Notes: generated by a model from the sequence alone, not told the origin. Shown: positions 7,235 to 14,600, counted from the stretch's first letter. The stretch is DNA of 20,637 bases from CAZGXM01 sp964529795 (GCA_964529795.1 CAZGXM010000050.1:1-20637), one strand, 5' to 3'. Numbers and translations: made by a program.

Positions 7235-8080
7235 ATGATACGTTTCGGTCCCGCCGGAAACTCACAGTTATTCTATCAATCAGGAGGCAAAACTTCCAAA
7301 GACGTGCCGTCCTGGCTGAAAAGCATCGGCTTATCAGCATACGAGTACCAGTGCGGCAGGGGAGTACGGATTAAAGAGGAAACTGCCCGGGAGATCGGTG
7401 AGGCTGCGGCGAAAGAGGGCATTGCCGTCAGCATACATGCACCCTATTACATTAATTTAGCCAATGATGACAAGGAAGGACAGGCAAAAAGTCAAAAGCA
7501 CCTGCTGAAATCCCTGCGCGTCGCCGAGTGGTTAGGCGCATCACCAGTGGTCTTTCACCCGGGTGGTATCGGAAAGCATAGCAGGGAGGAAGCTCTTTCC
7601 ACCGCTTTAAAAAATTTGGAAGAAATTTTAAACACTGCCCGGCAGGAAGGGCTGTCCCACATTAAATTGGCGCCGGAAACAATGGGCAAACATAGTCAAT
7701 TGGGATCTATTGATGAGGTCATTGCCCTCTGTAAACTGTCAGACAGTGTCATTCCCACTGTGGACTTTGCCCACCTCCATGCTGTAAGCGGCGGCGGCCT
7801 TACCCGGATCGAGCACTTTGAAGCAATTGCGGAAAAAATTGAGAGTAAATTGGGCCGGGATACTCTGGAGTACCTGCACGTGCATTTTAGTCCAATTGAA
7901 TACACTGCCGGGGGAGAAAAGCGCCACAGAAACTTGGAGGATAAAAATTTCGGCCCGGATTTCCTGCCCCTGGCCCAGCTAATCAAAGCGCAGCGGCTGT
8001 CACCGACTGTGATCTGCGAGTCTGGCGGCAGGCAGGCAGAGGACGCCCTGGCTTACAAGCAGGTTTTTGAAAACCTGTAG
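7235..8080 (+). CDS. Endonuclease IV-like AP endonuclease family 2 TIM-barrel protein
   Basis: A 281-residue protein of the endonuclease IV / xylose-isomerase-like TIM-barrel group, probably acting on abasic sites in DNA. Metal-ligand positions are visible: His68 (SIHAPYYINL), His108 (VVFHPGG), Glu148 (APETMGK), Asp177 and His180 (TVDFAHLHA), His215/His217 (LHVHFS), His231 and Glu262 (VICESGG). The canonical Asp-Arg-His of endonuclease IV reads Lys-Arg-His here (229-231), so one Zn ligand appears changed. Length matches the family. The start ATG follows AAAAGGAG at good spacing. It lies 26 bases behind the ribonucleotide reductase and before a terminator, forming a nucleotide supply/repair unit. 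A sugar-isomerase-like role cannot be excluded because the family is divergent. Confidence 0.85.
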   Translation: MIRFGPAGNSQLFYQSGGKTSKDVPSWLKSIGLSAYEYQCGRGVRIKEETAREIGEAAAKEGIAVSIHAPYYINLANDDKEGQAKSQKHLLKSLRVAEWLGASPVVFHPGGIGKHSREEALSTALKNLEEILNTARQEGLSHIKLAPETMGKHSQLGSIDEVIALCKLSDSVIPTVDFAHLHAVSGGGLTRIEHFEAIAEKIESKLGRDTLEYLHVHFSPIEYTAGGEKRHRNLEDKNFGPDFLPLAQLIKAQRLSPTVICESGGRQAEDALAYKQVFENL

Positions 8081-8121
8081 GTTATCCTGAGCTGAATTTA
8101 TTGGCACCCCATAAAATAAGT

Positions 8122-8166
8122 AAGGCCGGTGTTAACAAGCAGGCAGTTAACATCGGCCTTGTCTTT
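8122..8166. terminator. Bidirectional intrinsic terminator between convergent genes
   Basis: A 15-bp stem, AAGGCCGGTGTTAAC (8122-8136) against GTTAACATCGGCCTT (8146-8160), with one non-Watson-Crick position and a 9-base loop. A short T-rich tail (GTCTTT) follows on the plus strand, and on the minus strand the stem is followed by ACTTATTTTA. It separates the endonuclease IV-like gene (plus) from the CBS/ACT gene (minus) and can serve both. Confidence 0.85.
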
Positions 8167-8167
8167 G

Positions 8168-8800
8168 CTAATCTATATGCCGGATAACAAACCCTGCTTC
8201 CTCCAGCTTTTTTGCAATAGTTGAACTGTCATGGGTACCCAAACGCAGGACCATTTCGGTCTGGTTGCCGTCCGCCTGCCGGTTTGCGATACTGATGATA
8301 TTAATCTGTGCCTCCTTGATAATTTCCGTGATTTTCGCCAAAACACCGACCTTGTCTTCTACTTCCAGCGTAATTCTGATGCCGGGGCGGCGGAAACCAA
8401 ACAGGCGTATCAATGCTTCGAATAAATCGGTTTGGGTAATAATTCCTTCCAAGCGGTCGCCGGTAACCACCAGCAGTTCATTTTTTTTCCCATCCCGCAT
8501 CATTCGCGCAGCTTCCTCAATGGGAGTATCCGGGTCAACGCTGGCGGGTTCTTTGTTCATGACGTCTTTTACGGTCATCTTTGATATCAAATAGTTCATT
8601 TCAAATACACTGAGTGTCGTGGCAGGGGACGGCGAAATTTTCAGCAAATCCTGCTCCGTTACCAGGCCCAATAATTTCCTGGCGTGAGTGACGGGTAGGC
8701 GGCGGATGTTATGCTGGCGCATTAGCTCCAAAGCGTCAAGCACTGACATGTCTTTAGCAATGGTAATCGGGTTGGGCGTCATGTGGTCTCTGACAAACAT
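8168..8800 (-). CDS. CBS-domain pair plus ACT-domain protein (AcuB-like)
   Basis: A 210-residue cytosolic protein with two CBS domains (about residues 5-55 and 70-125), each with the usual M-x-P and 'GLVTEQDLL' / 'GIITQTDLFEAL' ends, then an ACT domain (about 137-208) with the turn DKVGVLAKITEIIKE. CBS pairs usually bind adenine nucleotides and ACT domains bind amino acids, so this is a likely ligand sensor; AcuB of Bacillus has the same layout. The start was placed at ATG 8800, 8 bases after CTGGAGG. A GTG at 8809 would overlap that ribosome-binding site. Its ligand and partner are unknown. It is monocistronic, ending just before the shared terminator. Confidence 0.9.
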   Translation of the reverse strand: MFVRDHMTPNPITIAKDMSVLDALELMRQHNIRRLPVTHARKLLGLVTEQDLLKISPSPATTLSVFEMNYLISKMTVKDVMNKEPASVDPDTPIEEAARMMRDGKKNELLVVTGDRLEGIITQTDLFEALIRLFGFRRPGIRITLEVEDKVGVLAKITEIIKEAQINIISIANRQADGNQTEMVLRLGTHDSSTIAKKLEEAGFVIRHID

Positions 8801-9069
8801 GGCAAACACCTCCAGTTAAGTTTGTACCCGAAGTTATTCTCCCAAGTACGTGGTTTTTCCTGCTGCTATCAACAAGAAAGAAAAAAACGACACAATATTC
8901 TTAAGTCAGGCAGGTATCATCGCTTCTTTCCAGAATTATTAAGTTGATATTTCGTAAACATCATATTAGAAATGTGTAAAGAAAATACTTGCTCTTTTAG
9001 TGGCACCTGTCTTCTTGAAGGAGAATAAACCCGACCGGAGGTGTGCGGGTGGCCCAATAACATTCGTGA
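8801..9069. other. Intergenic region between asparaginase and CBS/ACT genes
   Basis: A 269-bp AT-rich gap that must hold the minus-strand promoter of the CBS/ACT gene and the end of the asparaginase transcript. I see AT-rich blocks (around 8935-8995) but no convincing -35/-10 pair with correct spacing. The only clear features are the GGAGG for the CBS/ACT gene (complement of 8809-8813) and the weak hairpin listed at 9029-9050. No plausible gene. Confidence 0.5.
9029..9050 (-). terminator. Weak intrinsic terminator after the asparaginase gene
   Basis: On the minus strand, ACCCG pairs with CGGGT, with a further ACC/GGT inside separated by a small bulge. It is followed immediately by TTTATTCT. 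It lies about 20 bases past the asparaginase stop. The stem is short and the T-run interrupted, so termination would be partial. Confidence 0.4.
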
Positions 9070-10077
9070 CTATTTTACTGGTGGGATTGTCAAGGCTGCT
9101 TCCAGATGCCCGATTATGTCACCACGGTTATTTTTCAGTGACGGTTGGCTGAATTGCTTCAACTGACCAACATCGCTTTCAGTCAATACACCCAGTTGAT
9201 ACAAGAGTGTCACTACCGCGGGAGGGACTGCGCGCTGATTGCCATCGATAATTTTCAGGGCAATACCGTAATTTCTCCCGGGTACACCCAGGCAGTAAAC
9301 TGCTTCGGCGCCGCTTTTGGCGATTAGCCTGCCTGCGGCGGTGGCCATCAGACAGTGGTCCAGGGCACCGGTGGCACTGACCATTTCCGGGTGCCGGGAC
9401 ATGACGTGACAGATTTTTTCACATGCGCTTTGATACTGTTCAGGGAGCCGCCCGGGATTGCTCAGGTTGGCATAAGCCAGGGCCATACCGGACAAAGGCA
9501 AACCGAAAACCGGCACACCACAGCCGTCAACGCCGGTAATGATTTGGTCGCGGTCGAATTGCGACAACGCGGCTACAGTGTCCAACATTCTTTGCTGTAC
9601 CGGGTGTTCCGGGTTCAAGTAGGTGGATAAATCAAAACCATGTTTTGCGGATAGGGTCAACATGGCGGCATGTTTACCAGAACAATTATTATGTAAACTT
9701 GTTGGTTTTTCACCCAGTTCCAGCAAGCGTTTTCTCTCGGCCCGGGAAAATGGCTGGTGAGTCCCGCACTGGAGATAGGAGCAATCCAAACCGATTTTCT
9801 TTAAAATACTTGCCACTGCTTGCCGGTGAATTGCTTCTCCCCCGTGGGAACCGCACATAACCGCCAATTCCGTGCCTGTAAAACCAAATTCCCGGTCCAG
9901 ACCATCCAACAGCAGGGGGATTACCTGCAACGGTTTTGCTGCGGAACGGATGTAGGTTAGATAGTCGGGGTTACCCAAAGAACTCAGGATTTTTCCCTGA
10001 ATATTGACAACAGCAACATGCCCGTAATGACTGCTTTCTTCCAAAGTACCGCGAAAAACCGCTACCAATTTTTCCAT
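9070..10077 (-). CDS. L-asparaginase, type II-like family PF06089
   Basis: It is predicted to hydrolyse L-asparagine to aspartate and ammonia. The 335-residue product belongs to the Asparaginase_II family (thermolabile rhizobial-type), distinct from the classical AnsA/AnsB fold. Conserved blocks are SAAKPLQ, MCGSHGGEAIHR, LHNNCSGKHAAML, GVDGCGVPVFGLPLSGMA and, near the end, VPGRNYGIALKI. The start ATG at 10077 is preceded by AAAGGAGG at ideal spacing; a longer reading frame to 10149 adds 24 residues and was rejected because it ignores this site. There is no signal peptide, so it is cytosolic. It is transcribed divergently from the alpha/beta hydrolase. Activity on asparagine is inferred from family only. 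Confidence 0.88.
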   Translation of the reverse strand: MEKLVAVFRGTLEESSHYGHVAVVNIQGKILSSLGNPDYLTYIRSAAKPLQVIPLLLDGLDREFGFTGTELAVMCGSHGGEAIHRQAVASILKKIGLDCSYLQCGTHQPFSRAERKRLLELGEKPTSLHNNCSGKHAAMLTLSAKHGFDLSTYLNPEHPVQQRMLDTVAALSQFDRDQIITGVDGCGVPVFGLPLSGMALAYANLSNPGRLPEQYQSACEKICHVMSRHPEMVSATGALDHCLMATAAGRLIAKSGAEAVYCLGVPGRNYGIALKIIDGNQRAVPPAVVTLLYQLGVLTESDVGQLKQFSQPSLKNNRGDIIGHLEAALTIPPVK

Positions 10078-10148
10078 GGTCTGCCTCCTTTGATTGTGGT
10101 CGGACTGTTTATAATTATACCATTTTCTTTTTAAAAGGAAGGGTGACA
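10078..10148. promoter_or_regulatory. Short divergent promoter region
   Basis: The 71 bp between the divergently transcribed asparaginase and hydrolase genes contain TATAAT at 10110-10115 on the plus strand. An overlapping TATAAT read on the minus strand lies in the partly palindromic GTTTATAATTATACC. Neither has a good -35 at 17 bases, so the promoters could overlap and compete, but the assignment is weak. Confidence 0.3.
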
Positions 10149-10880
10149 ATGTTTTATGTTGAACGGTGTGACAGCACCGGAGGTAAAAGTTTGCTATTTA
10201 TTCACGGCGCCATTGGTAATCATCGCCACTGGTTGTATCAACTAAAATATTTCAGCGCCGCTTACCGCTGCTTTGCGCTGGATTTGCCGGGCCACGGGCA
10301 ATCACCCGGTCCTTTGCCCGCTACTGTGGCAGGCTTTGCCAGCGCCATTTTCCGCTGGCTGCAGGCCAAAAAGCTGGGGCCGGTCATACTTGTAGGGCAC
10401 TCCATGGGTGGTGCCATTTCCTTGACGCTGGCGCTTAACTACCCGGCAGCGGTGGATGGCTTGATTCTGGTGGGCACCGGCGGCTATTTGCCGGTGTCAA
10501 GGAAATTTTTGACGTCCTTGCAAAAAGGACACCTGGACCTTGATTTTTTTGACTATGCCTTTTCGCGAAAAACTGACCGGTTGCTGGTGCAGCAGGCGAA
10601 AAACGAACTGTTACAGCAGGACCCGGCCCTGGCATACAATGACTTCAAGGCCTGCCAGAATTATGACCTGAGAGGCAGACTCGAGAAAATCAAGCAGCCG
10701 GCGCTGGTTGTCTGTGGCGCGGACGACAAGTTCACTCCCGTGCCTTTAAGTGAGGAATTGGCTTCCGGCCTGGAATTTGCCCGCTTGGAGACCATTAAAG
10801 ATGCGGGGCACATGGCAATGATCGAGCAGCCTCAGGCATTAAACCGGGCAATGGAAACTTATCTTGCGAAAGGAGAGTAA
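10149..10880 (+). CDS. Alpha/beta-fold hydrolase
   Basis: A 243-residue hydrolase of the alpha/beta fold. Seen are the oxyanion-hole HG (FIHGAIGNHRHW, residues ~18-29), the nucleophile elbow GHSMGG (Ser about 85), the acid in CGADDKF (about 189-194) and the catalytic His in AGHMA (about 219-222), giving a complete triad. A variable cap domain lies at about 110-165. The start was set at ATG 10149, 6 bases after AAGGAAGGG; a GTG at 10143 would lie within that site. The substrate cannot be told. The ribosome-binding site of the next gene lies in its last codons, so it is cotranscribed with the flavoprotein and amidohydrolase. Confidence 0.88.
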   Translation: MFYVERCDSTGGKSLLFIHGAIGNHRHWLYQLKYFSAAYRCFALDLPGHGQSPGPLPATVAGFASAIFRWLQAKKLGPVILVGHSMGGAISLTLALNYPAAVDGLILVGTGGYLPVSRKFLTSLQKGHLDLDFFDYAFSRKTDRLLVQQAKNELLQQDPALAYNDFKACQNYDLRGRLEKIKQPALVVCGADDKFTPVPLSEELASGLEFARLETIKDAGHMAMIEQPQALNRAMETYLAKGE

Positions 10881-10886
10881 ATAACC

Positions 10887-11717
10887 ATGTCATCTATTTT
10901 GGGGTTGGTTGGTTCAAAAAGGCGCTTGGGAAACTGCGATGTCCTGGTGCGTTCGGTCTTGTCCCGGTGCGCTGCCCTGGGGGCGGATACCGAAATTGTC
11001 TACCTGGACGGACTGGACATAAGTGTATGCCGCGGCTGCCTGGCCTGCGCCTTTAAAGGACGCTGCGTGCAAAAAGACGATATGCATGTTTTACTGGAAA
11101 AAATGCTCCAGGCAAAAGGGTTGGTATTGGCTGCTCCCACATATTTATTCAGTCCCAGCGGTATCATCAAGACTGTTATTGACCGGGCGCTAATGCTTTC
11201 ACCTCACCTGGACAGGGTCGATATCAGCCGCCGGGCGGTCACTGTTTCCGTGGCCGGGAACAAGCTTTGGAACCCGTTGGGGATTGAGTTTTTGAATCAA
11301 CTGGCTTTTGCCTACGGCTTTAGTGTTGTTGATTACCTGGAAGCTTATGCACCAGGTCCCGCTGAGGTAACTCTCAACGAAGAATATTTACTGGCCGCTG
11401 GTCGATTGGCTGAAGTACTGTTAAACCGGGAAATACCCCGCCGCCAGCCGGAAGAAAATCAGTGCCCGGTATGTTACAGCCGTTCCTTTCGCATTAGCGC
11501 CGGCGGCAGGGTCCAGTGCGTATTCTGTCTTACCGGGGGGAATTTAATTAATGGTTCACTGGAAATTGTCGCAAAACAAGACCACTTTTGGACGCCGGAA
11601 CACCGCAAACGACATTTGGCCGAGTGGATTTTTGTCACCCGGGACCGGTTTTTAAAGAACCGGAGGGCTGTCAAGGAAAAACTGGCGGAAATTACGGGAC
11701 AGGAAGCGGGGAGATGA
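10887..11717 (+). CDS. Iron-sulfur flavoprotein (flavodoxin/NADPH-dependent FMN reductase family) with C-terminal Cys4 motif
   Basis: A 276-residue redox protein. The N-terminal flavodoxin-like fold (about 1-180) has an FMN phosphate-loop region (GLVGSKRRLGNCD), the compact cluster motif C-x2-C-x2-C-x5-C (Cys48, 51, 54, 60) typical of archaeal/clostridial Isf proteins, and APTYLFSPSGIIKTVIDR for FMN binding. Unusually, the C-terminus carries a second Cys4 motif, C-x2-C-x14-C-x2-C (Cys193, 196, 211, 214), probably a zinc ribbon. By family knowledge it moves electrons between a reduced donor and an unknown acceptor. Start ATG 10887 follows AAAGGAGAG. The stop is one base before the amidohydrolase start, so the two are coupled. 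Confidence 0.85.
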   Translation: MSSILGLVGSKRRLGNCDVLVRSVLSRCAALGADTEIVYLDGLDISVCRGCLACAFKGRCVQKDDMHVLLEKMLQAKGLVLAAPTYLFSPSGIIKTVIDRALMLSPHLDRVDISRRAVTVSVAGNKLWNPLGIEFLNQLAFAYGFSVVDYLEAYAPGPAEVTLNEEYLLAAGRLAEVLLNREIPRRQPEENQCPVCYSRSFRISAGGRVQCVFCLTGGNLINGSLEIVAKQDHFWTPEHRKRHLAEWIFVTRDRFLKNRRAVKEKLAEITGQEAGR

Positions 11718-11718
11718 G

Positions 11719-12543
11719 ATGCCGGTAATTGACTTCCATGTCCATCCCTCCTTTGCCGACAGCTTTCACCCCTGGGTACTGGAGTGGATGGCCCGGTCTT
11801 TTGCAGGCGATTTCAGGCAATTCTGCCGCACCTACAGCAACCGGGACAGATTTTTGGAACTGATGGAGGAAAATGGTGTTGATTACGCGGTCATTGTTGC
11901 GGAAAACAGTCCCGTTACCACCGGTATCACAAGCAACCGGGCGGTGATAGATTTTTGCAAGGATAAGCCAGGATTAATTCCCTTTGCAAACATCAATCCC
12001 TTTGTCGATGCACAACCGGTAAGGCTACTGGAAAACCTGGTGGAGAAGGAAGGTATCAGGGGTGTCAAAATGTACCCCACCTACCAGTTTTTCTATCCCA
12101 ACGACGCCCGGTTGTACCCCCTGTACGCCAAGGCGCGGGAGTTGGGCATCCCCATTATGTTTCATACCGGTTCGTCAATTTTCAAGGGTTCACGGATAAA
12201 ATACGGCAACCCCGTTTATTTTGACGATGTTGCCGTTGATTTTCCTGGATTGACCTTAATCATGTCTCACAGCGGCAGGGGATTTTGGTACCGGGAAGCA
12301 TTTTTTTTAAGCCGTATCCATCAAAACTTGTATATGGAAATAGCCGGTCTGCCGCCGAAGAAATTGTTGACGTATTTCCCGGAATTTGAACGCAATACAG
12401 ACAAAATTATTTTCGGTTCCGATTGGCCCGGGGTAAGCGGCGTAAAGGAAAACATCGCGGATATCAGAGCATTGCCGATCAGCAAGGAACAAATTGAAAA
12501 AATTTTATGGGCAAATGCCGCCAAAATATTAAAGATAACCTGA
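11719..12543 (+). CDS. Amidohydrolase family 2 (TIM-barrel) metal-dependent hydrolase
   Basis: A 274-residue metal-dependent hydrolase or decarboxylase-like TIM barrel. Metal-binding marks are His-x-His in VIDFHVHPS (residues 3-11), the middle GVKMYPTYQFFYPND strand, His in MFHTGSS, His in MSHSGRGFW and the final Asp in IIFGSDWPG. This order is that of the amidohydrolase-related group that includes ACMSD-like decarboxylases. The substrate is unknown. The start follows GCGGGGAGATG one base after the flavoprotein stop, indicating translational coupling. Being paired with a flavoprotein and an alpha/beta hydrolase suggests a small catabolic or detoxifying unit, which is inference. Confidence 0.87.
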   Translation: MPVIDFHVHPSFADSFHPWVLEWMARSFAGDFRQFCRTYSNRDRFLELMEENGVDYAVIVAENSPVTTGITSNRAVIDFCKDKPGLIPFANINPFVDAQPVRLLENLVEKEGIRGVKMYPTYQFFYPNDARLYPLYAKARELGIPIMFHTGSSIFKGSRIKYGNPVYFDDVAVDFPGLTLIMSHSGRGFWYREAFFLSRIHQNLYMEIAGLPPKKLLTYFPEFERNTDKIIFGSDWPGVSGVKENIADIRALPISKEQIEKILWANAAKILKIT

Positions 12544-12588
12544 TTGGGAAATAATACAAATAAATTAACCGGCTTTCGGGGTGACTGT

Positions 12589-12708
12589 ATGGATTTAAAT
12601 CTTTTATTCCTGTTGCGAGAATATCCGGTCGTTACCATGGCGGCAATTTTGGTAATGATAACATTGCTGTATTTTTGGCTGCAGTACAGGAAACGGCACA
12701 ATCAATGA
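12589..12708 (+). CDS. Possible small single-pass membrane protein, 39 aa
   Basis: ATG 12589 opens a 39-residue frame with one clean hydrophobic helix (residues ~13-31, PVVTMAAILVMITLLYFWL) and a basic end (QYRKRHNQ). This is the classic look of a small positive-inside membrane protein. The ribosome-binding site is weak (CGGGGTG). It lies 45 bases past the amidohydrolase and ends ATGA-overlapping with a second tiny ORF. Composition argues for coding; no family is recognised. Confidence 0.45.
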   Translation: MDLNLLFLLREYPVVTMAAILVMITLLYFWLQYRKRHNQ

Positions 12709-12815
12709 CTTGTCAGAAGGCCTCTAACGGGGGTTTTCAACTTTGTCGGGGATTTTTTCAACTTCTCGATAAAATTATTGCTGGACAGGAAAAAAGGAAT
12801 CCCGTCACCTTTTAA
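12705..12815 (+). CDS. Possible tiny ORF coupled to the preceding one, 36 aa
   Basis: The start overlaps the stop of the 39-residue membrane ORF (ATGA at 12705-12708). The product (MTCQKASNGG..., ending KRNPVTF) has two cysteines and an amphipathic middle (FQLLDKIIAGQEK) but no recognised family. Only the overlap supports it, so it may be chance. Confidence 0.22.
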   Translation: MTCQKASNGGFQLCRGFFQLLDKIIAGQEKRNPVTF

Positions 12816-12826
12816 CGAAATGTCAT

Positions 12827-12846
12827 TTTAGTACCGTTTAGTACCG
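12827..12846. repeat. 10-bp tandem repeat upstream of the DedA gene
   Basis: The unit TTTAGTACCG occurs twice without a gap, one helical turn apart, 37 bases before the DedA-family start. Each unit contains GTAC. The spacing is what a DNA-binding protein contacting one face of the helix would need, but no regulator or -10/-35 pair is identifiable, so the role is open. Confidence 0.6.
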
Positions 12847-12882
12847 TGAGAAACCACACCTGAAGCTGAGGAGTGTACGTTC

Positions 12883-13536
12883 TTGCAGATTTGGGGTATA
12901 GACTTTGCACAGTTATTTGACCTGGCAGCCAAATTGGGCTATTGGGGAGCTGCCGCAGCGCTTTTTATCGAGGGATTAACCATTCCCTTCCCCGGCGGCA
13001 CTTTTCTTTTATTTTACGGTTTTTTGGCTTCCCAGGGGAAAATATCGCTACTGCTCGCCATTATCAGTGCATCACTGGGTTATACTGTCGCCTGCACTTT
13101 CCCGTACTGGATAGGCCGGGTAGGGGGTAGGCCGGTATTATTAAACTACGGCCGTTACATCGGTTTTTCCAAAAAACGTTTTCGGAAAACAGAACAGTGG
13201 TTTTCCAGGTTCGGTATTCCGGTGGTGGCTTTCGGCAGATTGTTATTTTTCCGTAACTATGTATCTTATTTTGCCGGGATGACCCAAATGGCACCCCGGC
13301 GTTTTTACTTTTACACCTGGCTGGGGGTTACGCCCTGGGTGGTTTATATGGTGGTACTCGGGTACATACTTGGTCGCAACTGGCGTTATGCAATGACGTT
13401 GGTAGACCGCTACAGCTGGATTGGCGCTGTTGTCATTGCCCTCATTGTTGGAGCGGTGTACTGGCTGTACCGGGCAGGGATTGCCGGCAGGCTGTACGGG
13501 TGGCTGGAAAGAAAATATTTAAGAAATAAAAAATGA
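12883..13536 (+). CDS. DedA/SNARE-associated-family membrane protein
   Basis: A 217-residue inner-membrane protein of the DedA family, probably a lipid scramblase/flippase-type transporter by analogy with characterised members. It shows the early acidic motif FIEGLTIPFPGG (residues ~28-39), the re-entrant GR motif region FGRLLFFRNYVSYFAG and the late GVTPWVVYMVVLGYILGRNW. About five to six hydrophobic helices are present. The usual Pro of the GRFxPxxR motif is Phe here. The TTG start at 12883 follows GCTGAGGAG. Upstream is the 10-bp tandem repeat; downstream is a short broken-looking frame. Substrate lipid unknown. Confidence 0.9.
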   Translation: MQIWGIDFAQLFDLAAKLGYWGAAAALFIEGLTIPFPGGTFLLFYGFLASQGKISLLLAIISASLGYTVACTFPYWIGRVGGRPVLLNYGRYIGFSKKRFRKTEQWFSRFGIPVVAFGRLLFFRNYVSYFAGMTQMAPRRFYFYTWLGVTPWVVYMVVLGYILGRNWRYAMTLVDRYSWIGAVVIALIVGAVYWLYRAGIAGRLYGWLERKYLRNKK

Positions 13537-13552
13537 ACCTGACAGGAGAGAG

Positions 13553-13705
13553 ATGGCCGGGCAAGAACTGCTGACGGAACTGATGACAATCAAGAGTGAA
13601 TTGAACCATTGCCGGAAATGCACACTGCATAAAGCAGCAGGGGAGAAGTGCCTCAAAAGAGAATCGCTTCAACCATTTTTCCTTCTTGAAAACGGAACAA
13701 CATAG
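13553..13705 (+). pseudogene. Truncated uracil-DNA-glycosylase-like N-terminus, 50-codon remnant
   Basis: ATG 13553, directly after GACAGGAGAGAG, opens a 50-codon frame. Its first ~27 residues (ELLTELMTIKSELNHCRKCTLHK) resemble the start of family 4 uracil-DNA glycosylases, where a helix leads into CxxCPLH, the first two ligands of a [4Fe-4S] cluster (Cys20, Cys23 here). The glycosylase domain itself is absent, and the frame runs head-on into the 3' end of the minus-strand gene, overlapping it by 53 bases. It is therefore most likely a gene cut off by rearrangement; a functional 50-residue Cys protein is the alternative. The resemblance is by eye over a short stretch. Confidence 0.4.
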
Positions 13706-14438
13706 CACCGGAAGGTTCGGAATAGGGGAGGGGAAGGAAGGGATACATTAGCCTGCCGGTCTGATTTTCATCAAGTTCGTCGCGAAAGGGGACACCATAA
13801 GCATGGCGCACTTTACCAATACTGTCACCCAGTTTAATCCCCCGGGCGGTTTCCTTGCCCGGTCTCAGGGTATATGCATCAACCTGCCAGCCGTAATCCA
13901 GAGTAAAGCCCGGAGATTTCCGGTACGCTGCAGTCAGGTTGCCATAGTCTTTGGCTGTAATTAAGGAATAAGGGGTTACCCAAACGGTGGGATATCCCTG
14001 AAAATCTTTTTCAAAGTGGACGGACCAGTTCAGGGCCCGGGAAACAAAGCGCAGGGGCACCAGGGTACGCCCGTTTATTATTCTGGGAGCTACATCCAAG
14101 TTAATAACTTGAGAGTTTACAACAGCCTTTTTTTTACCAATCATCAGCACCAGCTTTGTTTCATTTTTACTTAAACCGATACTGCGGCTTTGCCTGTCCC
14201 ATGAAACCGCAAATCCCAGCACTTCCGCAACTGCCCGTAACGGTACCAAGACCCTGCCAGCTACCAAAACCGGCGGCGCATAATGAATTGCTTTCTCTGC
14301 CAAATACCCGGCATCATCGCGGCTACCGGCAATAATTATTTTGATACTTTCCTCATTGGTTGCATAAGCTGTCGTGACGGATAGAGCGACAACGGAGATT
14401 ACACTAAAGAACATTATTATTTTTAAGTATGTCTTCAA
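13653..14438 (-). CDS. Exported protein with copper amine oxidase N-terminal-like domains
   Basis: A 261-residue secreted or cell-wall protein. The TTG at 14438, 9 bases after GGGAGG, gives a good signal peptide (MKTYLKIIMFFSVISVVAL, cleavage near TAYA). A longer upstream frame to 14894 overlaps the divergent MBL gene and reads like noise, so it was rejected. Two repeats of the copper amine oxidase N-terminal-like module follow (PF07833 type): VLVAGRVLVPLRAVAEVLGF and, after a linker, RIINGRTLVPLRFVSRALNW. The last ~100 residues (KLGDSIGKVRHAYG...) resemble a small 'gradient of charge' periplasmic module but are not recognised. These domains are common in clostridial envelope proteins and need not bind copper. 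Confidence 0.87.
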   Translation of the reverse strand: MKTYLKIIMFFSVISVVALSVTTAYATNEESIKIIIAGSRDDAGYLAEKAIHYAPPVLVAGRVLVPLRAVAEVLGFAVSWDRQSRSIGLSKNETKLVLMIGKKKAVVNSQVINLDVAPRIINGRTLVPLRFVSRALNWSVHFEKDFQGYPTVWVTPYSLITAKDYGNLTAAYRKSPGFTLDYGWQVDAYTLRPGKETARGIKLGDSIGKVRHAYGVPFRDELDENQTGRLMYPFLPLPYSEPSGAMLFRFQEGKMVEAILF

Positions 14439-14600
14439 ATTGTTCAACCTCCCAGCATGTTTCGCTAACATCATACAACAGCCAAACTGCGTATTATGCT
14501 GAAATGACGTGGTAGGGGGTTGACAAAGTTCTGCCAATAAAGGGAATTTCCACTTTATAACCTGAAATAGCAAGTTTATTGCTGTCAGGAGGTTGGTCTT
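14439..14600. promoter_or_regulatory. Divergent intergenic region
   Basis: 162 bp between the exported protein (minus) and the MBL hydrolase (plus). It holds a consensus TTGACA at 14520-14525, but no -10 hexamer at the proper distance, and a TATAAC at 14556-14561 that is too far away. The AGGAGG at 14587-14592 is the ribosome-binding site of the MBL gene. Both genes must have promoters here, but I cannot place them. Confidence 0.35.
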
